Shown here: positions 49,981-62,104 of the stretch, in pieces
Layout of the letters: every line of letters begins with the position of its first letter
Numbering within the stretch: the stretch's first letter is position 1
Assembly (NCBI GenBank): GCA_018389105.1
Contig: JACATO010001069.1
Coordinates: 248,001-312,000, forward strand
Direction of reading: 5' to 3'
DNA length: 64,000 nt
Origin: Nautilus pompilius
Taxonomy: Eukaryota > Mollusca > Cephalopoda > Nautilida > Nautilidae
Position numbers and translations under genes: made by a program
Notes under the pieces: model-generated
Told to the model about the DNA's origin: nothing
What the model saw: only the letters and a program-made list of their open reading frames with translations
Database searches by the model: none

Positions 49981-51742
49981 GCTCTTGGAATTAACGTCGA
50001 CGAATCACCAAATACCATTGTGTTCTCCGAGATTTTCCGTCCATAACGATGGCTGTTACGGTAAAGGCAGTGTCGTTTTGGACGCCTTTAGCCAGACTGG
50101 CGCTTGTTTCAGCTCGATTTTCTGCCCACACAGACTGTGTTGTGGTTAACTTAACGTGAGAGGGATTCCAGGTTCTTAGTCGGATTCGTTTGACCAGTGC
50201 ACCGCCACCACCGGTCTGCCAGAAACTGTTTTATTGTAGCGAGCCTGACGGCCACGTAAGCTGTGGCACTTACCAAAATGGCTGTCGAGATTCCGTTTCC
50301 TGAGATTGGACGCTTTGCGCTTCGCAATTAATTTAGATTAAGTTTAAACGACACCTCAGTTGTATATCGCTTCAGCTAAAAACTATGGCTGCGCACCTCG
50401 TTAAGGAAACAAGCATAAAAAGGGGGGTTTTAATTCTTTCACACATCGAAAGAAATCTTGCTTCCTAGTTGTCTGAGATATCCCAAAGAAATTGGGCTGT
50501 ATCTCTATTGCTGGTTATCAGATGTTTCGGTTTCTACGGAGAGGAAATTGAATCAACTGCTGCCTTTTCTGGCGGTAATTGTATGTACCTCTGGTAAGAG
50601 TACACGATTTCAAACGTTACTAAGATATCCCGACCATCTGCCCATCTTGTTGTCGATTCACGATGATATCAGCTTGGAGCTACTGCGTCACCCAGATTTC
50701 ACCCATTGAAATTCCGAAATGGCTGAGCTGAGTTTAAACTGATTTGCGCTGTTCTTGAAAACAGCAACAATAAAAAAATAACTTATTTTTGCTGTTCGGT
50801 AGAAATTCCTTCCGCTCTCCGCTTCTCCCTCGCTTGATTATTTTCCTTTTCGCTATCTCTCGTTTTCTATTTTATACTCTCGATCCAAATATAGTATCGC
50901 AGCGCCACGTATCGGCCATGCAGCAATCTAGTTTGCAATCGCTTTTTTATAGAAGAAATTAACATTAAGGTACATTTTCCATTTCTACTGCAGCCTGGAC
51001 CGCCTGGTATTCTCTCGACATATAAAATACGTGTACGTGTTGTGGGTAACCGAAAACTGTGAGTACATTTCCGATTGCTGAGAACAGTCAGGAAAACCAA
51101 AGACTTTCTTTAAACGCCAAGTGTGTAAGAGATTAGTTGGCGCTAACCTTGATGTTGTGGGGTTTATATTCTACACTGAAAATAAAAACCAGTAGAGCAC
51201 AGAATGGCTGGATGTAAACCGAAACTGTAATAGGGGCTGCTGTGGTAAACTAGCCTCGTGGCGCTATGTTATTGACTTTCTTGGCTCGCCACGCATGCTA
51301 TAGACCATTTTGAATTTACTATTTTCATAAACAGGAGGACAGCTAGCGAAATAATTAAATTGATTAGTTTAACTGTTTTTTGTTGTCTTTTTTTACATTT
51401 ACTATATAGTTTCTTAGCCTCTTTCCAGCAATTTTTTACAATTTAAAGATCATTGTTGACATCACGTGAAAAAATTCAACTTATTCAGGAAATGTCCCGT
51501 GGAATTAAGAGACAGATAGCGGGTACTTGCTGAGATCAAAGTGTTAGTATTAGTTTAACGTGGGCTATCTGATCTGAAACACATCGTTTAAAGACCCTGA
51601 TAATTCTTATGTAATTAGGAATACAGATTTTTTTTTTCCATTTCCTTCTGGCAACCGATATTTCCAAATTTACCGGTTCTGCTCACTCACCAAAAACCCA
51701 AAAGGAAATGTTTAGAATTTTAAAATTTATTTTAACCTTACT

Positions 51743-52018
51743 CAGGGGCGGACTGAGAGTATTATAGGCCCTCGGGCATAACTGTTCACTGGGCCCCTTA
51801 GTGCTGATGTCAGAGGCTACAAAGCGCCAGATAAGGGGAGGGCGGTTTGGGGGTGTCAATTTCAAAAAAAAATTTAAAAATTAGTTGTCTCAGACTGCAT
51901 CTGGAGCTTATTGGAGTATTCATTTAATAGAATTTATATGGGAATCTCTTCCAGCTGTGGGCCGTAGCTATGGACCCTCGGGCAGTGCCCGATTGACCGA
52001 TGGCTCAGTCCGCCTCTG
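51743..52018. mobile_element. hAT-type MITE, 276 bp
   Basis: Inverted ends CAGGGGCGGACTGAG (51743) and, on the minus strand, CAGAGGCGGACTGAG (52018), matching at 14 of 15 bases, with the CAGRGG start typical of hAT elements. The flanks are CCTTACT at left and CCTGTACT at right, an 8-bp target duplication with one base lost on the left. Inside are GCCCTCGGGCATAACTG near the left and GACCCTCGGGCAGTGCCCG near the right. No coding capacity; it must have been moved by an autonomous hAT element elsewhere. It lies in the calmodulin intron. Confidence 0.8.
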
Positions 52019-52474
52019 CCTGTACTTTATTAACGAACACCGAAGTTTACCGAATTTTAATATATATACTACTGATCACTAGTTATAAAATAGCTACTTA
52101 TTTGTTCCGATACTTCAGAGGCCGACATCGTGTTTTTTTTAACTTTCTGTATACCTCCTGGAATGCATTTACACCCATTACTTTTCAAATTACTCAGCAC
52201 AGGTTAAGCAATGGACATTCACTACCTTCTTCATCAATATAATTCTTTTTTCTGATGACACATCTGCATATCGCTCCATCCTCACGTGTTTTCCAATACG
52301 AATGTGTCCACTAAATACACAGCCAGTTCAACACAAATACTAACTAGAGCTTCTAGCTTGGGTTGGTATTAGGGAGATAAAAACAGACGTGTTATACAAA
52401 GGGTTGAGTTATCGAGTAGAAAACATAGTGAGGGTGCCAACGCCAAGCAATACGCTATCACGAGCAACTATGAC

Positions 52475-52545
52475 GCACAGGGTCGTTTGTGGTCTTCTTA
52501 ACAAGAGAGTTTCGACGTTTCCCATACTTATAGCTTCAGTTGAAA
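52475..52545. repeat. Dispersed repeat, copy b
   Basis: AACTATGACGCACAGGGTCG, TTTGTGGTCTTCTTAACAAG and AGAGTTTCGACG match 35800-35875 in the same orientation. Family unknown. Confidence 0.4.
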
Positions 52546-54259
52546 CTTAATCCTAGTGGATATAGAAATTATTAGAGTGGCGCTCTGTGTGCATGAACCT
52601 ATCTGAATGCACGTTTATTTCTGAGCGTTCGGATTAAGTAAATGTGCAGTGATTAAACGAATTCTTAATAACATTTCTTTCAAATGTCGAAACTTTCGGC
52701 TTACTGTGAAGTCACCTAAATAAAGCGGTTTAGTAAACCTCTTGCATTTACAGGGAAACGTAAAAACCGAAAATAAACCCAATTTTATACGTCCTAACAG
52801 CACTGATATCTTTTTTTAAAAAAAAAAACGTTAGATCATCTGAAACTTTACTGACGGTTCCCGCAGTCGACTGCGCCCATCCACTTCTCACCGGCTAGAA
52901 CACCGTCTGGGAAAGCATGTGTCAGGGCGCTTCTGGCTAATTCGGGTCTTAGCTGCCGTCTGCTTATCTCCGGGTTTGTTCTGCACCTCGCTATCTCTCT
53001 CTGCACCGCCTCACTTTTGGTTGTTAAAAAAATGCACACAGCCACCATTCATTGACTAATGACTATTCAACTGGACGAAAATAGAAATTTGTTATAAAAG
53101 AATGAGTCAGTCGGGCTGACTCCAGACGGCCTGTATCTAATACATGTGCTCGCTTGGTGTGGAGCATTTGTAGTTTAAACCTGTTTTCCATTCTCCTATC
53201 CCCGGTTAGAAAGGGTGTTGTGCATTTTTTTTCACCTGTTTTGGTCAGCTTCAAAAATTTCCCTCTTTAGTTTTTAAGATGTAGCGTCTGTCGGGACAAA
53301 AAAGCTCTTCTTGGCGAAAATACCATTTCTAAAAATACCTGTTATGTTACGAGTCTTCTGGATAAAGAATAGTTACACTGACTATTTACCGAAAAACGTT
53401 GCCATGTATTTATAAACTCGCTGGGGGAAAAAAAAGAAAGAAAGTGATTTCATATGTAAACGATTCTGTCCGAGTGGGATTTATATTTTTATTTATGGAA
53501 GCCCTCCCTAGCTGTGGCCAGATGTGGCGCCAGGCACGTGGGCGGTTTTACCACGTGACCCCATTCCAAACGGTTCGATAGTTACTTCACAAGCGGCGTA
53601 GACTGATTCAAAAATAAGCAAAAGTGCAGCGCTGTGTTAACATCCATTAGGGAACTTTTCTACTGACAAAAAGTAAAAATATAATTAGCCGTGATTTTTC
53701 TGTAAATTTACTTATACCATTATGTTCACACGTTATACCTTTTAAATGCCAGGAACTACATCTTTAAGAAATATACATATTCATAAAATTATTGGTTGGA
53801 ATAAGGAATTTACGAGATAATACATAAGTGAGAAAAAAATTTAAACATATTCAATGTATATTCATTTAAACTTAAATATATTGTCCAGCAAAATAATCGT
53901 TTTTGTCACAAAATTAGAGGTGTAAACTATTCGGGGGGGGGGTGTTACATATAGAAACAAACACGGCTAGCTTGCCTTGTTCTCCACTTCCTTGTTAGTA
54001 GAAATTATTAGAAAACGTACGTTTCGAAAATTGTTTCTGTCGACATCATCATTAGATGTAGTCCTAAGATTGTTTTCGGTCTTGAACCCGCGGGTCTGCT
54101 GATTGCCAAGCCTGTTTTTAGGTGAACGCAAATGGTGCAGTGGCTCATTAGAGTGTAGCTAAATGTCAGCAAAACAAGCTCAGTTTTCCCACGCAACGGT
54201 CAGAATGCATCTTAGATCCGCTAGTCTAGATGAGTATCTTGCTGACACAGAAAAACGTA

Positions 54260-54660
54260 GGGAGTGGCGTGGTTATTTGTGCAAAATTAGTGGAATAGTA
54301 TGCAAAGGAGGATTACTAGAATATCTTTCAACGACGTGAAATGCCTTCTGACACCATACTTACTGGCGGAGGACTCATTTTCCAACGAGATAGTGACCCT
54401 AAGCATTCATCTTAGTTATGCAGAAAATGTGTGACACAAAGAGCGAGGTATTCGCCTGAACATGGTTTGTCCAGCACAATTTCTCACGTGTGGGATCAAT
54501 TTTACAGAAAAATTATACGAATGATGTCTCCCAATGAAACAATTACGGCGGAACTGAGTTACACCGGTATGTTTTTTTATCCACCACTAAATTGCGTAAA
54601 CTTCACAATGCAGTTATAAAAACAAAAGCTGGCTATTTTGAAAAAAGTATGTTTGATTAA
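54260..54660 (+). mobile_element. Decayed Tc1-like (DPKHT type) remnant
   Basis: On the + strand, GGGLIFQRDSDPKHSS (about 54368-54415) matches the Tc1 block GNGFIFQQDNDPKHTA with the second catalytic Asp kept, and is followed by a stop. Downstream, VWDQFYRKI and, near 54627-54660, TKAGYFEKSMFD then a stop resemble the carboxyl end ...KGGYFDE of the same protein type. The Glu block is not readable. Upstream, GVAWLFVQN (about 54261) may be the VMVWGCF region. No terminal repeats were identified. Old dead copy. Confidence 0.6.
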
Positions 54661-54851
54661 AAACGTACTTACATTTGTATTTATATTTATACATTACTTA
54701 CTAAATTTATTATTTATAGTGACAATTTCAATGTAGGATACATAATATACAGGTTTTCCCAAAATCTGTGCGTAAACGTTTGTTTCGCTGATTTATATCG
54801 AAGATGGACTATGTCAGTTCTTGTGTACACATACACTTAATAATGTGTATA

Positions 54852-54882
54852 CGTGTGTGTGTGTGTGCGTGCGTGTGCGTGT
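54852..54882. repeat. (GT)n microsatellite
   Basis: About 30 bp of GT with GCGT interruptions. Confidence 0.95.
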
Positions 54883-55114
54883 TCTTGCTCAGGTGCGAGT
54901 ATCTATACATTGAATGCAAGCACATTGTTTGCGTCACATACTTTTTATCTACTTTATGTCAATGAATCTTCTAAAATAAAACTATTTCTATCTATAAAAA
55001 TTACTGTAACGCCATGGCATAATGGACAACAACTGCAAATAGAATAAACATGAGACCATTTTTAACTGAATCTTATGAACTTCGTTAACAACTTTTCTTC
55101 TTTCTACAGAGTGT

Positions 55115-55640
55115 TCCGTTTGTTTTGGGGGGTGTGCGTCCGTTCACATATAATAATATTATATATGCACACGGACTGGCTGGTCACCTGATCACGAGAT
55201 ATATCTAATAACGGGTTGAGCCATCTTTGGCCCGAATAACAGCCATGACACGGAGTGGCATAGGGTCCATTAGATGCTAGAAAGCAATGTATGAAGCGAT
55301 GTAGGCAAAAGATCGTGATGGTGAATGCGTTTTTCAAGTTCATCCCATAGATGTGGATTGAGAAACAGGTTCGTGCTGGCCATGTGAGATGTCTGAAACC
55401 TCCGTCATGTTCTTCAAACTATGAATTCACAACGAGAGCATAGTAGCCTTGAAAGTATCCGTTCCCATCGGGGTATACACAAAGTATCGCTGGATGCACT
55501 TGATCGGAAATGATGCTGAGGTAAGTTTTCACATTCATTGTGCCTTCCAGAGTAATCAAGAGGCCGCCAGAAAAAATATTCCCTTCAAATCATGACTGCT
55601 CCACTAAAAGCCTGGACAGCTGAGACCAGACAACAAGGGA
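55115..55640 (-). mobile_element. Decayed Tc1-like transposase, carboxyl half
   Basis: Read on the minus strand from 55620 down, blocks match a Tc1 catalytic domain. AVQAFSGAVMI precedes LEGTMNVKTYLSIISDQVHP; then come FEEHDGGFRHLTWPAR, FLNPHLWDELEKRI and MPLRVMAVIRAKDGSTRY followed by a stop ending near 55210. The last block equals the common Tc1 ending (VIxAKGGxTRY). The second catalytic Asp region is corrupted and the IE of NPIExLWDEL is missing, so the final Glu is lost; several frame changes occur. The amino-terminal half is not readable above 55640. Inverted repeats were not found. It is a third lineage within this intron by its sequence. Confidence 0.75.
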
Positions 55641-56374
55641 CGAGTGATTTGTGTGACTTTCTTTAAATCTCTCATCTGCGCTCCTTATACAACACGAGGA
55701 GTCTTTTCATGCTGATAACTGTGACCAGTCGTTTATGCAGTTATCTTCTACTGATCATCATCTATTCGTTAAACATTTTTCGCAACGTCTTGTATCAGTT
55801 GGTCTGTTGTTTAATGACGGTTGGACTTTACTGGTCTGTCTAACCGCCTTTCTCCTCTTTTTTTTTTGCAACTACGTGTTTGCCGTTACAATTCCCCTCG
55901 CAGCGGACATTTTCTTCACCTTTTGCCATCGCTGATAAACCCGGATGAGCGATGTCTTGGAGCAGCCCACCAACGAAACTGTCTTGGCCACCGTGTCGCT
56001 TGCTAAATGTGCACCCGCCATCATGCCTCCTTCGAACACTATAAGGTCTTTGCCTTTTCCTATATCTGCTGGACTGACTGCAGATAGCCCCCTCCAAGTA
56101 TTATATAGCGCTGCAGGGATTACCTATCGCATCATATGGTCAACCTAATTATTCATCTGCAGCTCAGGTCCGGCTCAGGTCTGGATCCTAATAAAGAGGC
56201 CGGCCAGTGTATGCGTGTGCATATATAAAAACTTTACTTGCTTCAATTAAGAAAAGTTCTCTACACGGTTATCTTCGCACTGATTCATCACCACAAATAT
56301 TTCTCTTTTTTTCTGCGTGAATGATCATTTCTTCTACAAATCATTTCCGAAGTCACCTTTTTCGTCACCGATGC

Positions 56375-56640
56375 CTGCAAGAAAGAGAAACCTGGCAAAG
56401 GCAGCGTAGTGTCGCGATTGTCCACCGGAAAACGGTCAATTTCCTGCGCCGTGTGAAATCTAGCACTTCCGTCTTCGGCAGAGGAAATCCTACTAAATCA
56501 CTTTATTGTTGTTGTTCGTTTTAGATGTGAGAAGAAACTCAGATGGCTGCCGGCTGGTGAAGAAGAAACCATACCAAACGGAATTCGGACTCTCGCCCTT
56601 AGCAGTACAGCAGGCTAACCACTGAACTACCGCGCCCCTC
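56375..56640 (-). repeat. tRNA-derived SINE with clearest tRNA head
   Basis: On the + strand: degraded tail (GTCGCGATTGTCCACCGG, 56410, compare CCGCGGTTGTCCACTAGG), central domain TTTTAGATGTGAGAAGAAAC (56519), block TGCCGGCTGGTGAAGAAGAA (56549), ACCATACCAAACGGAATTCG (56569), then the reverse tRNA head ending TAACCACTGAACTACCGCGC (56616). On the minus strand the head reads GCGCGGTAGTTCAGTGGTTA, a near-consensus tRNA D-arm and A-box. About 35 bases on, GAGTCCGAATTCCG is a B-box-like sequence. This copy fixes the family's direction and its pol III origin. Confidence 0.8.
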
Positions 56641-57079
56641 TGTCATCTTGTTCGTAGAAACTGACAGGAAATTTACGATTTTTTTAAAACTAAATGACAC
56701 TGACTTAACAGTCGCAGAATTTGAGGTGTATAGTTTAATTCAACTGTAAAATTATATAAACATTTCGTCAGTTTTTAGAGTTTACTTTTACCTTAGACTA
56801 AATATCAACTTCGACAAGAAAACATGTGTTGAGGATCCTGTCGGTAAATGGTTTACCAGCTCGAATGATATACATGAAATCAGACAAAATCTCTTTATGT
56901 GCATTAATCGTAAAACGTGTCCTGGGGCGCCAGGTAATGGCGGAATGTACCGAGTGAGTCCGGGTTTAAACGAGTCGCTTATTATTTATTCGTTTACCAT
57001 TAAAAAACTGGAGTCTGGTCCACTAAACATGTCTACCTAGCCATTCCTCTTTAATCTTTTCTATAGTCATCATATATTC

Positions 57080-57200
57080 AGCGGCAGCCGGTGGTCCATC
57101 GTGCCTCCCTAATCTAGTTTCTTCTCGCTCTTCCTCATCAGCCGGCCGGCCGAGTCGAGTACATCCGGGCTCTGCTGTCTGCTCTCGAACCTGGAAAAAT
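57080..57200 (+). repeat. SINE family fragment, inverted
   Basis: TTTCTTCTCGCTCTTCCTCA (57117) and TCAGCCGGCCGG are the complement of GGCCGGCTGGTGAAGAAGAG...GAAAC at 15568. Only the central block is recognisable. It sits 210 bp upstream of the second calmodulin exon, with a GC-rich setting unlike the rest of the intron. Confidence 0.55.
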
Positions 57201-57342
57201 AAAAGAGTTTTGGTGGGAATTCTCCAGGAACTAATGCTGAAGGCTCGTCGGGTCACCTGACCTTCGACTTCTATCGAGAAAGGCGGGAAAATCAAGCAAA
57301 GTGATAAAGCGGTGATCTCCAGCCCTGAGTGTAATTCGGTAA

Positions 57343-57666
<324 letters not shown>

Positions 57667-59031
57667 TAAAAATGTATTCTAGAATAAATAAATAAATGTA
57701 TTCTTTGAACATGTTTGTTTACACACGTGTACAGAGTGAATATTATTTTTTTATGTGAAACAGATACGGAGTCTTGTGAAGCCCCCCCCCCTTCGCTGAC
57801 TATCCCCTTTAATTATTGTAGGGTAGGGCACACAACAAAGCAGCTATATACGTCTGTATATCGCCTGAATATGTTTCAGAAGAGTAAGAAAGGGCGAAGT
57901 TTTCAGGGTTGGCTTGGCGAGTTCTAAAATGTAGATGTACACACGCGCGTGTAGTCTCAGAGAATTAGTCAACTCCACTGGCAGCGACGCACGACGGCGG
58001 CCGACAAACAGACCCCTGTCCACGTGAACACTTTCGGTTGACGTATGCACGCCCCACCCTGCCCAGCATGTGAAAATCCGCCCCAGCATGGACAACAGGG
58101 CTCGAACAGCTTACCGCTGCCTGTTCCGCCATATTAATACTGCAAAATGGCTTCAACCCTGACGCGACTGGCACATTTAACCCGTCAGGCCGTCTGCTTG
58201 TAACCCGGCTGATTATTCTTCAGGAGGAATCCCTAAACTGAGTGGCTGCCATTGCTCACGGATTACTAACCCGCCATTCCACTCGCCTTTCGTTCTAACT
58301 CTGACTTAGGTTTCCATTAAAAATATATGCCACGTTTCTTTTTTAAAGGACGTCACTTCAACAGATGTTAAAAACAAATAAATAACTGATTATCAGCTTT
58401 TCCTCCAACCTTTCTTCGCATCACAAGACTTTAAAGTTTTCTTTCTTTTTAAATATGAAATTATTCTTATTCGTGTAATGATCGAACTACCTAAAGCCCT
58501 TTTATATGACGTATCTTTGTTTGTTTGCTTTTCGGGAAATTGTAGCAAATGACGTATTTCACTATGTACTATATGGCTGATATTAAGATTCATTTCTGAA
58601 CTTTCTTATTTGATAAGTCATATATTAAATTATTGCAAGAAAGAACGTAATAAATCTTTAAAGTTCATAATTTAAAAAAAGAAATGCATACAGCAATAAA
58701 AATTTGTTAATTAACATAACTTTTACAAAATTAGCCTAATAAAACAACTTATAAAATGTAATACTTTCTCCACAAAGTAAAACTTTTTATCAACTTAACT
58801 AAAGAGAACTTTTTGGTCTAGGCAATTTCTTTTTCATTTAATGAATTAACTAGTGTTTGAAGATGTTCTGGCTTATTCATAATTCCAAAGTGGCAGATGA
58901 ATAATGGTTGTAAAATAAGTGTTTTAAAAGTCTTGTCCATCCGCATAGTTTTCCTTAACTCAGTCAATGTTTTCGCTTCCCATACAGCCTTCAATTAACA
59001 GTCTGCCATTTTCAGTAACCAGTAGCAACCG

Positions 59032-59060
59032 CCTATCCTATCCTATCCTATCCTATCCTA
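59032..59060. repeat. (CTATC)n microsatellite
   Basis: Five to six pentamer units, ending in the variant CTATTCTAGC. Confidence 0.95.
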
Positions 59061-59362
59061 TTCTAGCCTACACCAAAAGCTCGCAGGATATCCCGAGTAG
59101 CTTACTCCGACAAAACGACTCTAAGACGTATGGTAGTTCTTGACTTCGTCGGTACGATATGTAATGTCCAGATGTTCGGTCTAACACCTTCTGCACGTTT
59201 GAAAAACCAATTAATAAGCATCTTCAGTCTGCCAATGAGCTTTTGACTTACTGCTGCTAAAATTATGTATAATTGTTACTCGAAAATGTATTATATCTTT
59301 GCTATTTTTTTTTTTTTTGGGCAGTCTTAATCTGATGCGTGTATGTACTATGACTCATGTCG

Positions 59363-59367
59363 GTGTG

Positions 59368-59398
<31 letters not shown>

Positions 59399-59424
59399 TG
59401 TGTGCGTGTGCGTGTGTATGTGTA
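59363..59424. repeat. (GT)n microsatellite, interrupted
   Basis: About 60 bp of GT with GG and GC interruptions. The Val-Cys frame through it is an artefact. Confidence 0.95.
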
Positions 59425-59884
59425 AATGTACTCGCTTTCTGCTCTAATTCTGAATGCCAGTCTACAACAGCGGAACAAGTTTCTTGACGATAGATGGTGC
59501 TTGGATTATGGTTCATTTCCATCTTCGCTTTTTAAATCACGACAGACATCCAAATAATATAGAACAGAATAAGCAAAAGCAAGTAGAGTTTTAATGCTGT
59601 TTCATTTCTAACTGTAAAAGTCGTATGTTTCAGGAAAAAACGAACTGATTTCCCTAATATTATATAAAGCTGAATATGATAAGAGGCAAAGTTACGTCTA
59701 ATTGAATGCTAAGGGAGAAAAAAAAAACAGGGTTATTTCCCCTGCTCGGATTTTGGTCACTTGCGGAAGTTCTCCGTCCTATCGCCGTACCGCCAGTCCA
59801 GCTTTTAGAGGACTGTGCCAGTGGCTGCTAAGTTTAGTAGTTGTTGGAACTAAAAGTTCATTTTCTTTTAATGTATGTGTAAAA

Positions 59885-60265
59885 CAATGGTTCCCAACCT
59901 TCTTGAGGTCACTACCCCTCCCGACTCCTCCCTGAAGACCACTACCCTCACCCCACCCCGATCTTTGCTTTCCGATGAAAAATCACAAATACAACATTTA
60001 ATTTTTGGTCAGTCGGGGTCAGTTAGCATCAGCCCGTGTGGCAGTTAGGGTTGGTTTTCTGGTGCCAGTTGTTCCAATTCGCTGGGGAATCACAAACAGC
60101 CTCACGAGGCCAAGAGGCAATAAGACGACTGGGGAGAGTCGGGAATGTTGGCAGCAGATTAATTCGGAAAGTCTAAAGAAACAGTGTACACACCACCTTA
60201 GAGTGCTTTCCTCGGCCAGTCCTCGTTATCCAGCTGGCGATTCACCCATAGGCTGGGAACCGTGG
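59885..60265. mobile_element. Probable hAT-type MITE, 381 bp
   Basis: The left end CAATGGTTCCCAACC (59885) and the minus-strand right end CCACGGTTCCCAGCC (60265) are imperfect inverted repeats. They resemble the GTGGTTCTCAACC ends of many hAT-derived elements, and the text TTCTTGAGGTCACTACCCC is also typical of them. The flanks GTGTAAAA and CTGTATAT agree at only 5 of 8 bases, so the target duplication is weak. No coding capacity. Confidence 0.5.
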
Positions 60266-61383
60266 CTGTATATTCCTTCTAGCGGTTTCTTTGTTAATTT
60301 TCCTGAAAATCCCGCCACTCGAGAAGAAAAAAACTTGTTCCGCTGACGGTTTGTTGTGTTGTTTGTTGTTGTTGTTTTTTCTTCCCGTAGTTACGTTGCA
60401 ACCCAAAGACTCGTGCACACCGTAACCTGTCTTTATTTTTTGCATCTCCTTTCATTTTATGGAATTTGCCGCTTCTGTTCTCACGCAAAAAGCACAATGA
60501 CGGAGCGGGCGGGCGGAGGCTTGGGAGGGGGTCGGGCGAGCGCCTTACCTTCATATTCACAAAAAAAAAAAACAAAAAAGACGAACTAAGCTTTGTAGGA
60601 CATTCGGGACCGCCCTTTCTTCCCTTGTCGGCTTGCATTCCGGTCCCACCATCGTCACTGAAGCAGACGAGAGTCTAATAGCTGCGTATGTTTTCTGTGC
60701 TCGTGACGGACTTTCTTCCAAGTGCGCATGTCATCTCTTGTAGAGCGAGCGGCCGTCTTCAGAAGAGGACGATTGACAAAAATCGTTCAGGGTCTCTGTC
60801 ACAATGTCACAGCGGGATTGTCCGACCAAACCACGCTATTCAATTCGTCCATGCGGTAGAAATAGAATTTTGCTCACCCGCAAATATATATAGCCAAAGC
60901 TAAATTAGATTACAATATAAATGTTCATACTTGAAAACGTAACACTGTTGTAATTAGTGTAAATATTTTACACGTTATTTATTTTTCCAAACGACTTGTT
61001 GGACAGAAGGACAGATATTGTGATAATTCTACATTTTGATAGCGGGACTCTCCTAGATTTTATACTGGCAAAATGTAATTTTCTACAGTTTTCTACGTTG
61101 TCAATTTATTGCTCCATATTTACAACCCAGGTCCGCTATTTTATTTACGATCGTTTATATTTAACTTTTTATTTATGTTATTTGTTCTCCAGTACGTCTG
61201 TGAATTTTGAGGCAGCACAAATATTTTGATTTGCTACTTTCGTCCTGTACGACACAGGCGACCCTTCTCGCTGTCAGATGTGGTGGTGCCCTCTGTATTT
61301 ATCATCGTGGTTTGTTTTTCTCCTCTCTCTTTGTTTTTTTTTTTTTGGTGTTTGTTGTTGTTTTGTTTTGTTTCCATTTTCAG

Positions 61384-61412
61384 AATTTGTCACAATGATG
61401 ACGGCGAAATGA
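61384..61412 (+). CDS. Calmodulin-like gene, last coding exon (residues 140-148, stop)
   Basis: Only 29 coding bases, too short to stand out alone. It is fixed by the phase-1 acceptor ttttcag (to 61383), by completing Glu140 (G|AA) and by giving EFVTMMTAK then TGA, the exact carboxyl end of calmodulin and the place where vertebrate CALM genes also have their last intron. With the two exons above, the window encodes residues 11-148, so the protein is full length apart from the missing first exon(s). The short upstream distance from a strong polypyrimidine tract supports the site. Confidence 0.93.
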
Positions 61413-61905
61413 TAACGGCCTCTGTTTCGGCAGAGTTACATCCGCCTCGATTAGCTGTAGCTGCTACTTATTCTTGCTAATCACGAATACGTTATCAACC
61501 AATCGAAAATGAAGATAATTTTCTGCACACTGATTTTGTTCGTGCTTCACTTTTGTTTTTGTTTTTTTAAAAAAAAAAAAAAACCCGTAGTTATTATCTC
61601 ATTTCTGTAACATATTTCTGTAATATGTATTTCTATTTTATTAACTATATTTTGAAAATGTAATTCCGATGACGTCATCAAAAGCACCATCATACCAATG
61701 AGCACTAATGAGTTCTGCCAGCGTTTTGTGTTTTACGAAAATAAAAATGTTCATTTACAATTGTTTCTATTTTTATCACTGATTTATTTTCGTTCCTTTT
61801 TTCCCCCCAAGAGGAAAAGAGAGTAGATGTACAACCTGCATTCAGACAAAGAGGCTCTTTCTATTTAAACTGACAGTAAAGAGAAATAAATCGTAACGTT
61901 AATAA
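61413..61905 (+). other. Calmodulin-like gene, probable 3' UTR with poly(A) signals
   Basis: After the stop, AATAAA signals occur at about 61740-61745 and 61885-61890; cleavage near 61905 is inferred. A T-run followed by an A-run (61558-61584) could fold back. The satellite starts only about 200 bp beyond the second signal. Confidence 0.5.
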
Positions 61906-62104
61906 TCGCTATCGATTTTCTTAACGGAAGTTAACGAAAATGAGCTGGAGATCACTTTAGTGCAAAACGCGCCGATTAATCGCAGGGTATGTTTTTTTTA
62001 TTGTCTACTTCTGCGCCGAGCGAGTCCAAATTAGATGCTTATTAACAACTATCCACTTTCAGTAACATGGCAACTATTTACCAAGGATTTAAAAACACTA
62101 TTTA

